From assembly GCA_030267565.1 (NCBI GenBank), contig BRXU01000013.1, positions 1,528,001 through 1,592,000 on the forward strand: DNA of 64,000 nucleotides. Reading direction: 5' to 3'. This stretch comes from Pleodorina starrii (taxonomy: Eukaryota > Chlorophyta > Chlorophyceae > Chlamydomonadales > Volvocaceae). Below, piece by piece: positions 47,746-59,766 of this stretch (the stretch's first letter is position 1; every line of letters starts with the position of its first letter). Position numbers and translations under genes: made by a program. The notes under the pieces are model-generated. The model was not told the DNA's origin. It saw only the letters and a list, made by a program, of their open reading frames with translations, and made no database searches.

Positions 47746-50529
47746 AGACCAAAACGCTACAGCCGTATCCAGAAGGGGGCTACAGCCGCGTGTCAGCCTG
47801 CTGCAGCTGCGAAGCTTGCTCCCCTCGGGTTTATTTGGTTGTCTATCAGGCTATTACAGAGGCGCTGGGGACTGGGGACTCAGCCGCCGCGTTGAGCACA
47901 TGTGTGTCAGTGGTGGCCATTGAAGACTAGACACATGGCATCCAGGACCGGGCCAGGACCGGGTCAAGTGGCTCAGGCAAACGTGCTGTCCTGTCCTGTC
48001 GTGTCCTTACAGGTGACTGGGGAGACAACAAAGACTAAAGAGTGTACGACAGGGCCAGCCGCCAGCGCCGATATGATTGCACAGGAAAGCATGCGTGCAA
48101 GGGCTTTTGTGTCCTTGTCTGTAATACGCTAAAATCACGCGCACAATCACTAATGGAAACCAACCGGTTGCCGCAGAGGGACAAACCCATCGGGTTGTCT
48201 GCAGCTGTGCAGCACCACCACTCGGGCCACGACAGGTACAGGTATGTGCCAAGGCTGCCAGTCAGCCGCTACATCCGCAGCTCAGAGGAGTGGTGAGGAG
48301 TCAAGAGGGAGCACCTGCAGGTGCACGAGCAAGGGAGTCCAGGCGCGATGAGATACGGCACACGGGTGTGTGGGTCATTGGTTTCGTTGTGTGACGCGCG
48401 GCTTCCAGTCGTACATCCCGCCCCGAAACCACACGTATGCCGTGTCCGAGTACAACACGCTTCGCGCCGTGCTGGTTGGCCGTAGCAGAACACCCATATA
48501 CGGTGCTTGGAGCACAGAACCAGGACAAAATCCAATTTCGCAAAATCGCCCACCTCGTTACGTCGCACAAAGGCGCGATACCGGTACATTGGCCAGTGAC
48601 AGAAGATCTCAGTTTCCTAGCTTCGAACAAGCTGATCTCCTTCCACAGGCAGACACTCATATCGCGATCCAGGGTTTAGTCGTTGCGTGCACACACACAC
48701 ACACACGACGCAGCAACAAACGGAGTCGGGCCAGCGCCCATTAGGGCGGCAACGTAAGGTCCGTCCCTGCCGCAGGAAGTGGAGGTAGTTAGTACGGCAA
48801 GCAGCTGCGCACGTGCGTTGGGTATCGCGTGCCTAGCTTTCTTCCTTCCCGGAACAACTCCTTCTGCCCTCGCAAGAGTCCCAACACCCACTCTCCACCT
48901 GAAACATGTTGTCACCTCACTTTTTGTGAGCAAATATAAAACAAACAAACTTGGGTCGTGCGGGCGCGGAAGAGGGCCAGTCTGATCACCGCTTTTGCAT
49001 CCGAATCCTGCGCATCCACATCCTGCTCGTACGGTGCAGTACACGGTTTCCTACGATGCCGTACACCCCTTCCTCCCCCTTCACAGCAGTCTTGGGCCAA
49101 GTACGCTGTCACCGTCGACAAAAGGCCAAGGAAGCCTGAAGGAAGGGTTTTTTATTGGCAAATATCGCCGCCAGGATATTAACCGCAATCAACCTACCGT
49201 ATCAAGTAGCGCACACACACACACAACCAAAAGCAATCGCAGTGGCCAGAAGGCCGAGAAGAGCCCGAGATCACGTGTCCTAGTGCCACCACGCCGCACC
49301 ACGACCGCACGAGATGGCGCGATAGCGACCGGATGGTCTAATAGTCTTGAGGAAACCAGATCACGTTTTTCCGTTCGTCGACGTCGATGTCGGTGGTAGT
49401 GGTGTGGTGATGTGTGTGGTGTGCAAAGCCCGCTCCGCGTCCTCTGCCATACTTCTACATTATTACTATTAGATTTTACCGTAGCAAATTGGCTGCGCGA
49501 TGTGACGCGCACACAAAGCAAGCAAGGATCACGGACGCAAGACTGCACAACGCATGCACAAGCACTTGGCGCCAGCCGTGGGCGAGTGTGCCCCGAGAGG
49601 TGTGGGGGGCCGGTGAGGTGAGGTGAGGGGGAGGGAAAGAGGGCTGCTCCCAGAGAGTCCTCCCCTCCGCCACCGGCCGACCGGGACCCCACCATCCGCA
49701 TGAAGGCACTCACGCGACCCGCTGCGCCCGCTCAAAACGAGCCACACACCCAAACCGGCTCCGCAAACCCTGCAACGCCCCATCCATCCATCCACCCATC
49801 CATCCACCCATCCATCCACCCATCCTTCCACCCATCCTTCCACCCATCCACCCATCCTTCCACCCATCCTTCCACCCATCCACCCATCCATCCACCCATC
49901 CACCCATCCACCCATCCATCCATCCTTCCTTCCTTCCATTCAGCTAGCGCAGCTATCGGCCCTCGTACCCCCCTCCGATTGCCATTTGAGGGTCCATTTA
50001 AGGGCCCGGCCCAGGCTAACGACGCGCAAAGCCCCGCTCGGTCATCATCCGCCATCTATCTACGGATCCGCCACCAGCTCTTCCACTGCGGCGGCCGACA
50101 TCGTGTGATGTGAGGGGCAACCCGAGCCAACCCTAGTACTCCAGATGTTGGGGTGGGTGGGTGGCTAGGTACCTGGGAAATGGAAAAGGAACCCCAGCGC
50201 TCTTCCCTCCGGTGAGTCCCCGCACGCCAAGCGGCCGCACCCAAGCGCCGACGACTTGCCGCTTGCCACATCCTGCTGCTGCTGCTGCTACGGCGGGCTG
50301 TGCCACGCGACTAACCGACCCACGGGTCACAACCATACGCCCAGCAGCTGTGAGCTACACGCGGTGACGTCACACGAAGCTGATCTTTTCGGACCGCCCC
50401 ACGCCGCCGCTCCCAACGTCGACTAAAGGACTAATGCATGAACGCTAATTCGCGCCAGGTGACCGTCAGGCACTGGTACTGGTACTGCCCGCAGGGCCGC
50501 CCAGGCGCACTGCGCCGGCGCCCCGGCGC
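47746..50529. other. Intergenic region right of the array
   Basis: No gene could be supported. A small plus-strand frame at 48156-48296 and others up to 48744 lack splice-consistent neighbours or known motifs. A CA tract lies near 48690 and a CCATCCACC tract at 49781-49938. The last 500 bp presumably hold the 3' UTR of the minus-strand coiled-coil gene, but no TTACA (TGTAA on its strand) was seen close to its stop. Confidence 0.55.
49781..49938 (+). repeat. CCATCCACC/CCTTCC-type tract
   Basis: Imperfect repetition of CATC, CACC and CTTC tetramers over about 158 bp, on one strand purely C/A/T. Confidence 0.9.
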
Positions 50530-53500
50530 TCACCACGACGCCGCATGTGCCGCCGCCGCCGCCGCCGGCGGAGCCGCCGCCTCCGCACTCACCAGCACCG
50601 CCACCGCCGACAGGTCCTCATCTGCCGTACTGGTCACCACCGATCCCGCCGTCGACGTCGACGCCGACGTCGCAAACGACGTCAGCCGCTCCGCAGCGCT
50701 GCCGCCGCCGACACCGACGCCACCGGCGGAGCCTGCGGGCGGCCGCGCAGCGGCCGCCGCCAGCGGCGGCGGCGGCGACGCCGCCAAGCCCGTGCCGTAC
50801 ATCCATTCCGTCGGCAGTCCGCGGATGGCCCGCTTCGACTGCTGGAACGCGTCTCGTTTCGATTGGAACAGCAGCCCCAGCTCCCGCGCCTCCGCCAGTT
50901 CGAGCCGGGTGGCGTCCAGCTCCCGCGCCGCCGCCGCCGACGCGGCGGCGGCGGCGGCCGCCGCCAGCTCCGCCGCCTCGCGCCGCGCCTGGCAGTCCGC
51001 CAGCGCTTCGGCCGTGTGGCCCAGGGTCTCGGCAGTGCGAGCGAGCTCCTCCTGTGTGTATGCGGAGCAAGATGTCAAGTTACACAAAACCACAAAGCCG
51101 CGCAACGAAGAAACGCAAGCGTGGAGTGGATGCGCGCGATCACGGGACGCGGCGGCGGCGGACGTGCACGCCGCTGACGCTGACGCTGACGCCGGCGCGG
51201 CGGCCGCTTACAAGGCAGAGATGGCGTTGCCGCAAAAAAGGAAGTCAGGCAGAGCTCTCCCCCGACTGAGAGATATGACACAGGAAGACGCAGGAGGAAG
51301 AAGAAGAGGACGGAGAGTCGGCAGGCAGGCACCCCGAGGGTGGCATGCCATGCCCACACGACCCCCAACGTGCCTACCCGCACAACCCCGCCTGCTCCAC
51401 TCCACTCCACTCCACTCCACTCCACTCCACTCCACTCCACTCCACTCCACTCCACTCCACTCCACTCCACTCCACTCCACTCCACGTCCCCCTGCCCGCC
51501 ACCCTGCTCAACATCTCATCGCAGCACTCCGCTGCTTAATTCGCCTCGACTTCGTTTTCACCCCTCAACGGTTGCGCGCCTCACCTCCAACAACCGAATC
51601 CGCGCAGCAGCAGCAGCAGCATTCGCATCCACAGCCGCCGGGTCCAGGTCAGTGCCCACAGAAGCGGCAGCAGCAGCAGCGGCTCCAGCAGCGCCCATCG
51701 GCCCCTCCGGCCCCTCCTCCCCTCCGCTGCTGCGACCCGCCAGGCAGTCCGCCAGCGCTGCCGAGGTCCGCAGAGCCGCATCCCGCACCGCCGCCACCTC
51801 CGCCGCCATCAGCTCGCTGCGGGTTGGCATTTCGACAGTGACGGGGATTGGGGGGTTGGGTGATGGGCGTTATTGGAGGGACCAGACTGCAACACCACCA
51901 CCACCACCAGACGGCCCCAGGGTCCCGCCGTACGGTATCCGCCTTTGCCAGCCGGGTTGCTCCAATGCGGGGACGGACGGACGCACGGACGGACGGACGG
52001 AGAAAGGTCATCATCCTAACGCCCCCCCCCCGCGCCCCTTTAGAAGACCGCCGCCGCCCCTCACGCACACCGCATCAACAGGCAGGCAGGCAGGTGCCGT
52101 AGGCCCATCAGCGCTCAAGTGCCGCCGTACCTCTCCGCCCAGGCCGTCTCAGCCGCCTTACGCGCCGCAGCCAGCTCCTCCTGTGGGCGTGTGTGTACGT
52201 GAGTGTGTGTGTGTGTGTGTGTGCGTTTGGGGGTAAAGAAAAAAGATACCGCAGCGAAGGAACGGAGACGGGCGTGCTGCGTTTGGGGGGAGGGAATCGA
52301 GGTGGTGGAGAATTGAGTCGAAGCAAGCCGACTTGCGGGCATACCGTACAACTACGGCAATAGCGAAAGCAGCACAAAAGGATACCAGCATAGCAATGTG
52401 CGTGCGTGTGCCTGTGTGTCTGTGTGTGTCTGTGTGTGTCTGTGTGTGTGTTGTGGGCCGGGTTCACGCCGCTGTTCAAGCCGCTCACCTCCAGAGCCGC
52501 GATCCGCCGCCGCGCCTCCCGCACCTCCTCCAAGGCCGCAGCCCGCGCCGCCTCCGCAGCGGCAGCAGCGGCGCGCGCCTCGTCGCTGGCCTGCGCCCAC
52601 ACCGACCGACCGAGGGGCACAAACGCGGCATGCTCGCCATGTTCGCAGGTGCACCGATAAACCAACAAACAAGCGGAGACAGCAAAAGAGGCATCCCTCA
52701 TGCACACACACAGACACATAAACGGTACAGACATGCGCGTGTGCATGCCCCCCAACAACCCCCTCAAATCCCAGATGGCCAGATGGGCCCGATGTCCGTT
52801 ATACCCGGGGGAGGGTGGGGTCCGACAGGGGCGCCGCCGACCCACCTGCACCTGGCCCGTCGTCAGCGCCTGTCGTACGGCACTCGACTCAGCCACCAGT
52901 GCCGCATTCTGTGGGGAAGGGGGCCAAGCCGGGGACCAGGGGCCAGGGTGAGGTCGTTCAGAGAGGCCGAGGTGTTGCCCGGTCTCCACCCTAAGTCGAG
53001 CCCTCCTCCATCACCACTGCTTCAAGAACCGCTCTACATGTACGGTACCTGGTGCCCATCCCCACTCACCCCGCCCGCCTCCGAAACCAAACCCACCACC
53101 ACCCCCTCCACACACTCCAGAGCCCTAACCCCAGCAGCACCCCAGGACCCCGTTGCGACCCACCCGGCTCCGAAGCGCCTCCAGCTCCTCCTGCAGCTCC
53201 GAAACCTGCGCCGCCAACCGACTCGACTCCGCAAGCGACGCCGCAACCACCTCCGCCAACTGCTCCCTCAGCACCGCCACCTCCGACCCACCCTCCACCG
53301 CCACCTCCACCGCCTCCGCCTCCGCCTCCGCCTCCACCTCCACCTCCACCTCCGCAGCCGCTGATGCGCCCTCGTCATCCTTGCCCTCCTCGCCATCGCC
53401 TCCCCGCGAGACCGCCGCCTCCCCCACCTCCGTCGCCCCGGCAGACCCCGCAGCCGCCGCCGCCTCCTCCCGGGCCCTCGCCTCCGCCTCCGCCTCCAAC

Positions 53501-56500
53501 CGCATCAGCCGCTGATACTCGTCATGCGGCACAGACACGGACTGCGGGTCGCGGCCCCCCCGACTCAGCTCCCACCCCGACCCCGACCCCGACCCCAACC
53601 GCAGCTCCTCCTCCGCCTCCTCCTCCTCCCGCTGTTGCCGCTCCTCCTCGGCCGCGGCCCTCAGCCTCGCCGCCTCCTCCGCCTCCTCCCGGAGGCCCTC
53701 TATCTCCCGTTCCAGGAAGGCCTGCGCAGCAGGTCGATCGACGGACCGGAAGTGTGTTGATCGTGTGTCGTCGTTTGGGGGGGCGTCGTTTGGTGGCAAG
53801 GCAGGTATGGGGGGTCCGAGGGGGTAAGGAGACGGGGGATGGGAGACATCGGCCCCCAAGGGTACCACCACACTGGGGTCAGAGAGCCTCTCACATACGA
53901 CAGGCGCAGGCAGGAACCCGCCCGCCCGCCCGCCATGGGGATACCATTTTCGCTTGTCCGTTGTCCATTGTCCGTTTCTCCGGTTCCGATTCGCAGTCCC
54001 GGGACTCCGGGATCCCGAGGCTCAACTTCTTCCAAAAGCTAAACTCGGAACTCCCATTTGAGTTCCGCTTCTTCGACTTCGTATCTTTAAAGCGGCTCAG
54101 GGAGAAGAAGAAACTTCGTATCTTTAAAGCGGCTCAGGGAGAAGAAGAACCCAAGGGACGAAAAGGAAAAAACAAAAACAAGATATCGCCCCGCCCCGCC
54201 CCGCCCCGCCCCTCCTCCCCAGGTAACTGCGCTGCATTCCCTCGTTCCGGGCCGTTTTTATTACTCCCCTCCTCCCAAGTCCCGACCCACCATCTGGCTC
54301 CTCAGAGAGCACAGCTCCCCGTACTCCGCCCGGGGCACCGCCACACACTCCTCCCGCAGCCGCCGCAACTGCCGCTCCAACTCGGCCTTCTCAGTGATCA
54401 GCTCCGCCACATTCACACTGTCGCGCAGCGTCATGGCATGCGAAAAGGCGACTGCGCCGGCGCCGGAGGCAGCCGGCGCCGGAGGTGCCGGCTGCGGCAA
54501 CGCTGCCGCCGCAGCAGCAGCGGCGGACGCGGAGGGCCCTGCCGAGGCGTCAGCGGCGGCGGCGGCGTCGGGGGATGTCCGCGGCGCCGCCGCCGTCGTG
54601 TCGGCTGCGGCGGTGCCGCCGCCGCGCGTTGCCAGCCTGGCCCGTGTTGCCTCCGCCGCCACTACACGGATTTGCTCCTCCAGGTTGTCGCGTTCCGCCT
54701 TAGAGAGAGAGGGCGGGGGAGAGGGAGAGGGAGGCGAGGGAAAGAGGATGTTTGGTAGTGCGCTGGTGCGAAATCAGTACTGGTTGCAGCAACCAGTATC
54801 CGGATTGCTCCCAGAACCCCACCTCTCCGGTCCGCGAAACTCACAACCCCTCCCAGCTTCCGGGTACCGGTACTGTCTCCTCGAACCTACCCGCGCCGCC
54901 GAGTACGGCACCCGTGTACCCTGCCGTACCTGCAGGTCATCTACGAGCGCCTCCAGCTCCGAAACCCGCTCCGTCAGCTGCAGCCGCTCCTCCTCGCTTT
55001 CTTGCAACGCCTCGCGCCCCACCGACCCGCGGGTCGCTGCGTCGCCGCCAAACCCGTCCCGCGGCCGCTCATCGCCGCCGGGCGCCTCACCAGCCATGCT
55101 GATGAGCGCGTGGATCTGTACGGCAAGATCCAACAGCCGTGTCGTACGTGATGGATCAGCATGTGTGCTGCGTGGCTTGGATGGGGCGGCGGCGCATTCC
55201 CTTTCGTGTCCCTTTGACCCCCACTCAGCACTCACTCTTTCCCGGGTGCCAACGGTGCCAACGGTGGCCTTACAAGACATCCCGTGTCGTCCCCCGGCCC
55301 GCATAAGGCCCATTCAGGCAGGTCATCACAGTACACCCCGGGGATGCAGGAGGGCAGATACACACCCACACCCCACCCGTACACACAGCCTCCAGGTGCT
55401 GCTGTGGGTCCGTGCGCCAACCTCGCCTCAGCTCCTTCGCTGCGGTCCGTCTCGCATCTCCAACACACATACACACCCACACCGCATCCCCCCCCCACAC
55501 ACACCCACACATCCGAGCGACCCCCGTTCGAGCCCCTCACTAGCCGCTACCGCACCTGCCGCTGCAGCGCCTCCCGCTCCAGAGCCCACCGCACGGAGGC
55601 GGACTCCTGCTGCCGCCGGCTCTCCTGCGCAGCAAAAGGGAGCCCGCGGAGGTTTGTTTACGCTCGGAGAATGATAAGCATACGGATACGGTGGAGGACG
55701 GATAGTCCAGGGAGATGGGGTTTCAAGAGTGAATTTGCAAGAGGGAGGGGGGGGTGGAGGCCGAGTCTCCAGGGAGGGGCTGCGCAGTCTGTTGCCGGAG
55801 GAGGCCGTTGCCGAGGCGCCGTCCCGCATGTCCCGCGGCCCCAGGAGGAGGCTCATAACCCTGTATGGCTGCATGGTTGGCAACACAGTTTGGTCCGGTC
55901 CGTGTGAGCTGACCCCAAGCCCCAGAGCCCCCTCACCTCCAGCTGACGCTGCATTTCCGTCAGAGCGCTGGGCGCCTCCGAGCTGCCGCTCGCTGCGCAC
56001 GATGACACGGAAGCAGAGCCTGCGGTAAAACAAGCGGCATATAACGTCCTACATTTTGCATTTTTGTTGTCTTTTGGGTGTCGTTTGGGTTACAGGAACA
56101 CGGCGATGGTTTGCATGGGTCGGGGTAGCAAGCGAGGTAGCCCTGCTGCATCGATACGCGGCCTCACCACCTTAGCCCGCCTTTTTTGATTTACCGGGTA
56201 CTATTAAAAATCTACGATACATTTCGCATAATGATGGCACATTAAATCATAAACGACCGCTTTTAATTACCTGACTGGTTGGGGCTGGCGCTCCTCGACG
56301 ATGGGCATGCCGACGTGAACGAGCTGCAGCAGTCCCTTCCGCTAATGACACCCTGGCTGGCGTCCTCGCCAATCATCTCGCTACCCGTTTCACTCGAAAG
56401 CAGGCCAGCGCTGACCCGTTGCTGAGCGTGCGTCGCGCCACTCGGGGCCCGACCAGGGTCGTGCGACTGATGGGAAGGCGACGCCGACATCGCCTGCTTA

Positions 56501-56655
56501 GCTGTGTCCTGTAGCCTTCGCTTTTCCTCCAACCATTGCTGTCGGTCCTGATAGAACTGCTTCGTAAGCATCGTGATTTGCTCACGCAACATAAGAAGTT
56601 CGCACTCAGAATCTTGCTGCTCCTGCCCATCCTCGCCCTCTAGAAGACTATCCAT
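50530..56655 (-). CDS. Coiled-coil protein, 885 residues, 11 exons, unknown family
   Basis: Exons in reading order: 56655-56271, 56019-55937, 55624-55556, 55115-54930, 54698-54291, 53721-53164, 52908-52846, 52590-52489, 52180-52131, 51816-51585, 51051-50530. All introns are GT-AG and phases match throughout. The N-terminus is acidic then helical (LREQITMLTKQFYQDRQQWL). Coiled-coil segments follow near residues 155-240, 242-262, 350-410, 520-565, 585-635 and 713-790. The longest is Glu/Arg/Ala-rich (EREIEGLREEAEEAARLRAA). Ala- and Gly-rich linkers separate them and the C-terminal 100 residues are low-complexity. There is no membrane segment or catalytic motif. Golgi tether, basal body/flagellar or cytoskeletal roles are all possible and none can be chosen. 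An in-frame stop lies upstream of the ATG at 56655. The donor of exon 7 could be six bases earlier. Confidence 0.8.
51396..51485 (+). repeat. (TCCAC)18 pentanucleotide repeat
   Basis: Eighteen uninterrupted TCCAC copies within the last intron (51052-51584) of the coiled-coil gene. Confidence 0.98.
52202..52275. repeat. GT microsatellite joined to a dispersed GATACCGCAGCG-type motif
   Basis: A GTGTGT tract at 52202-52224 is followed by GTAAAGAAAAAAGATACCGC and AGCGAAGGAACGGAGACGG. Closely similar motifs are at 9434-9467 and 10361-10400, all with the same orientation. In this gene the motif is intronic. Confidence 0.6.
52404..52452 (+). repeat. TGTC/GT microsatellite
   Basis: Repeated TGTGTGTCTGTG-type tract in the intron between exons 8 and 9 of the coiled-coil gene. 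Confidence 0.85.
54076..54149 (+). repeat. Perfect 37-bp tandem duplication
   Basis: The 37-bp unit starting ACTTCGTATCTTTAAAGCGG occurs at 54076-54112 and again at 54113-54149 without change, in an intron of the coiled-coil gene, so the duplication is probably recent. Confidence 0.95.
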
Positions 56656-57394
56656 GCTCAAATGTGAAGTAGAGGTCGACAAGATGACTGAAACCCGCCT
56701 GGCCAGCGGTTACTGCTGACGGGCTTGTCTAGGCAGAAGGAGCAAATGCGGCGCCAACGCAGCTACAAAACTATTAGCAAGTGCCGCCTCCTCGGCATTT
56801 ATTGACAGGGTGGCGAGTCACGCAGTGGCACCCTGCCTGCTATCGCAAGCAAGAAGAACTGTTGCCAGCGCAAAACTGGGATGCGACGTCTGCGCAACTC
56901 GATGGTGTCTGTACAAGGAGTACTATCACACTAAGGGATTGCCAGCTGGCTGCCTGTGTAGCATTGCTGTGTGAGTAGGTGGGAAGCTGTTAGCTATATT
57001 ACCGTAAATCAACTACCGGTCGACTACCTTCATGCACAAATTGTAATTGTATCGAGGGTAGCAGTGTTATCGAATAGCAGGTACTGTGTGTACGCAGTAT
57101 GTTGCGCGCGTATGGCGGTGTAGCACACGCCGCACGCCTAATGTACGACATGATACGAAGCCAGCCCTCGAGCTTTTCTTGTACCTACAATCGACGTCAG
57201 CGAGTGGCGAGACGTCTTAACCTAAATTTGCCTTGTACTGTTCTGGCCCAAGCTTTGCAGGCGGTCGTAAAAGGGTGTTGTACGCGTGTGATGCACCGAA
57301 GGCCTCAACCCTAAGCGAGTTTCGGCCAGTAGCGGCAGCAAACAAGCCGTTTAATGCGCGATAAAACACGTGATTAAGACCCGCTCGCTTGGCG
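56656..57394. promoter_or_regulatory. Shared region between two divergent genes
   Basis: 739 bp separate the ATG of the minus-strand coiled-coil gene from the ATG of the plus-strand helical-repeat gene. It must hold both 5' UTRs and promoters unless untranslated exons lie elsewhere. It is visibly less GC-rich than the coding parts. No clear TATA box or repeated operator was identified. Confidence 0.5.
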
Positions 57395-59731
57395 ATGAGG
57401 CGCAATGTCGCGGAGGACCTCTGCCGTACCCTTTCGCACGCCGTGACGGCCACTGCCACAGCGACGAAAGCAGAGGCGTTGCACCGCGGCACCGCCGCCA
57501 ACCCCATCGCTTGGCTGCTCTCCCGCCGTCTCTCGAACCCGCGAGAGGTTGGACTCCAGGGAGGAGCAGTCCGAAGGAGCTGTGCGGCAACCCCGGCAAC
57601 CCCGCCGCCAGCGGCAACCCTTCCGCCGCCGCACCCGCTGCCGCCGCTGCTGTCACTTCTTTCGCTTCCATCGCCCCTATATTTACATGGCGGCCAGGTT
57701 ACGAGCCTGCGGGTTTCCGGCGGCGGCGGATGCATCCGCCGCGAATTCAGCAGCGGCGGCGGCGCCATCAACCCTGCCAACACCGCCATCAGTGACGGCG
57801 GCGGCGCCGTTGCTGCCGCTGAAGCCGACCTTACCAGGGTGAATGACAACGGCCGCAGTGGGGGCTTTAGCAGCAGCAGCAGCGGCGGCACCGAAACCAG
57901 CACCAGCGGCAGCCGCAGCGGCCTCAGTAGCGGACATAACGGCGGCTCCGAAACCCTCGCCAATGGCCGCGGATCGCCAGGTGCCAGCGCACCTGAGAGC
58001 GTTCCGATCAGCGGCCCCAGCAGCAGCGGCGGCAGCAGCGGCTCCGAAACCCCTGCCAATGCCGGCGGGGCGCCATGCGGCCCGGATGGAAGCAGCAGCA
58101 AATGCAGCAGCGGTGGCGACCGCGCCTCCCCGGGGCTACAGGGCGATGCCGACGGCAGCAAATGCGGCGGCGGCGGCGGCGGCGGCCAGGCGGCGGGAGG
58201 GCCCAGCGGCAGCGGCACTCGCCGGGACAGGGATAGGGTCGCAGACGGCGGCTGGGGCGGCGGCGGCAAGCCTCTGCAGCGCATCAAGGACGCTGCGAAC
58301 TTGCGGGTGCGGTCGGGACGTCGGTCGGGGAGGGGAAGGGAGGGGGAGGGGGAGGGGGAGGGGACCGGGAGGAGTGCTGCACGAGATTACGGACATGGCT
58401 GGTGGGAGAGAGGGAGGTAGGGGAGCGGAAGAGGGAGCGGCGGGATTGCGAGTTGCACAAGAGGCTGGCCCCACGGCGGGCGGCGGGCCACGTCGGTACA
58501 ACAACGGTTGGCGGTTAGCGGTTAGCGGATTAATGGCCGTTATTCGTTACTGGTAGGGCTTCAGGGAGTGAGACTCTGTTACACGGGCGGCGCCAGAACG
58601 GGTTGCCCATAACACGGGTTGCCCAGAACACGGGTTGCCCGGAAGACGGAACCCCCGAACTCGTGTCATCTCCTCTTCCCCCCCTTCCCGCCCCCGTCGT
58701 CGTCGTCGTCGTCGTCGTCGTCAGGACCTGGAAGCCGCGGTACGGCGCCACAAGGCCCGCCTGACCTCCGAGCCACTGCTCCTGGCAACCGCCCTCAACC
58801 GAATGGCGCAACTGGCGGCAAACACACCATCCAGCAGCGGACCGACCAACCGAGCCGCCACCGCCACCACCACCGCCACCACCGCAGCTAGCAGCAGTGG
58901 CGGCGGCGGTTCCGGATCGACCCGTGGGTCGCAGCCACCGGACGGAGTCTCGGGGTTAGCAGTGACGACGACGGAGGCGGCGGAGGCGGCGGAGGCGCCA
59001 GCTCGGCCGCTGCTGGCTGTGTTGCTGCCTGAGGTGCCGGCGCTGGTGGCGCGGATGCGGACGGGAGAGCTGGGCGCCTGCGCCTGGGCGATTGGTGGGT
59101 GGTGGGGGGCGGAAGAGGGAGGGAGGATGGGAGGGTTGCGATGAGAGCCGCCGCCGCGGAGTGCAACCGAGGCGAGGCGAGGCGAGGCTGCCTATTGCCG
59201 CCTGCCTGTCTGCCTGCGTTAGTCCGCTTATGTTTGAGTGGTGGCATTTGAGCGTTCGCGCCGCCGCCGCCCGCCGCAGGCAAGCTGCGCCCCAGCTGGG
59301 AGACCTGCCCCGACCTACGGGTCGGTGCCGTACAGGCCGTCGACGCGGTCGCCGCCAGGCTGGCGGCCGACTGGCGGCAACACTTCACGCCACGCAGCGG
59401 CGGCGTCGACGGCGCAGCAGCAGCAGGCGACGGCCCCACCGCCCCACTGCCGGCGGCGGCTGCCGCCCCCGGGGACGCCCCAGATGCAGCCGCCGCAACC
59501 GCCGCCGACACGACGGCCGCCGGCGTCGACGCCGCCGCCGCCTCCGCCTCCGCCGCCGCCGCCGCCACCGCCGTGACGCAGGCCGCCGCCGCCGGCCCCG
59601 GCGTTACCTCCGCCGCCGCTGCCTCCGCCGGTGCCGTCAGCTCCCTTTGGTCTCAGGCTCGCTCCCACGATGTGGCCAGTCTGGCCTGGGGAATTGCACG
59701 TACCTGGCAGGCCGCTGGCGCCGCATCGCCG

Positions 59732-59766
<35 letters not shown>

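Noticed and set aside
22201..47800. The array as a single transposon insertion
   Set aside because: No target-site duplication or terminal inverted repeat was found between the unique flanks; the shared end 17-mer belongs to the minisatellite itself.
39178..47895. A plus-strand open frame of about 2900 codons (Pro-Asn-Asp-Arg-Thr repeats) running into the 19-bp block
   Set aside because: It crosses three unrelated repeat families without changing frame only because none carries stops, and other plus-strand phases are open over much of the same stretch.
50430..50529. A twelfth exon for the coiled-coil gene after a donor-like GTGAGC at its stop codon
   Set aside because: The only acceptor in range would leave an intron of about 25 bp, too short for splicing.
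57549..58556. Alternative Ala/Pro- and Arg-rich frames overlapping exon 1 of the helical-repeat gene
   Set aside because: The chosen frame has the strongest third-position G/C bias. It ends at a donor that joins in phase to the helical-repeat exon, whereas the alternatives lead nowhere.
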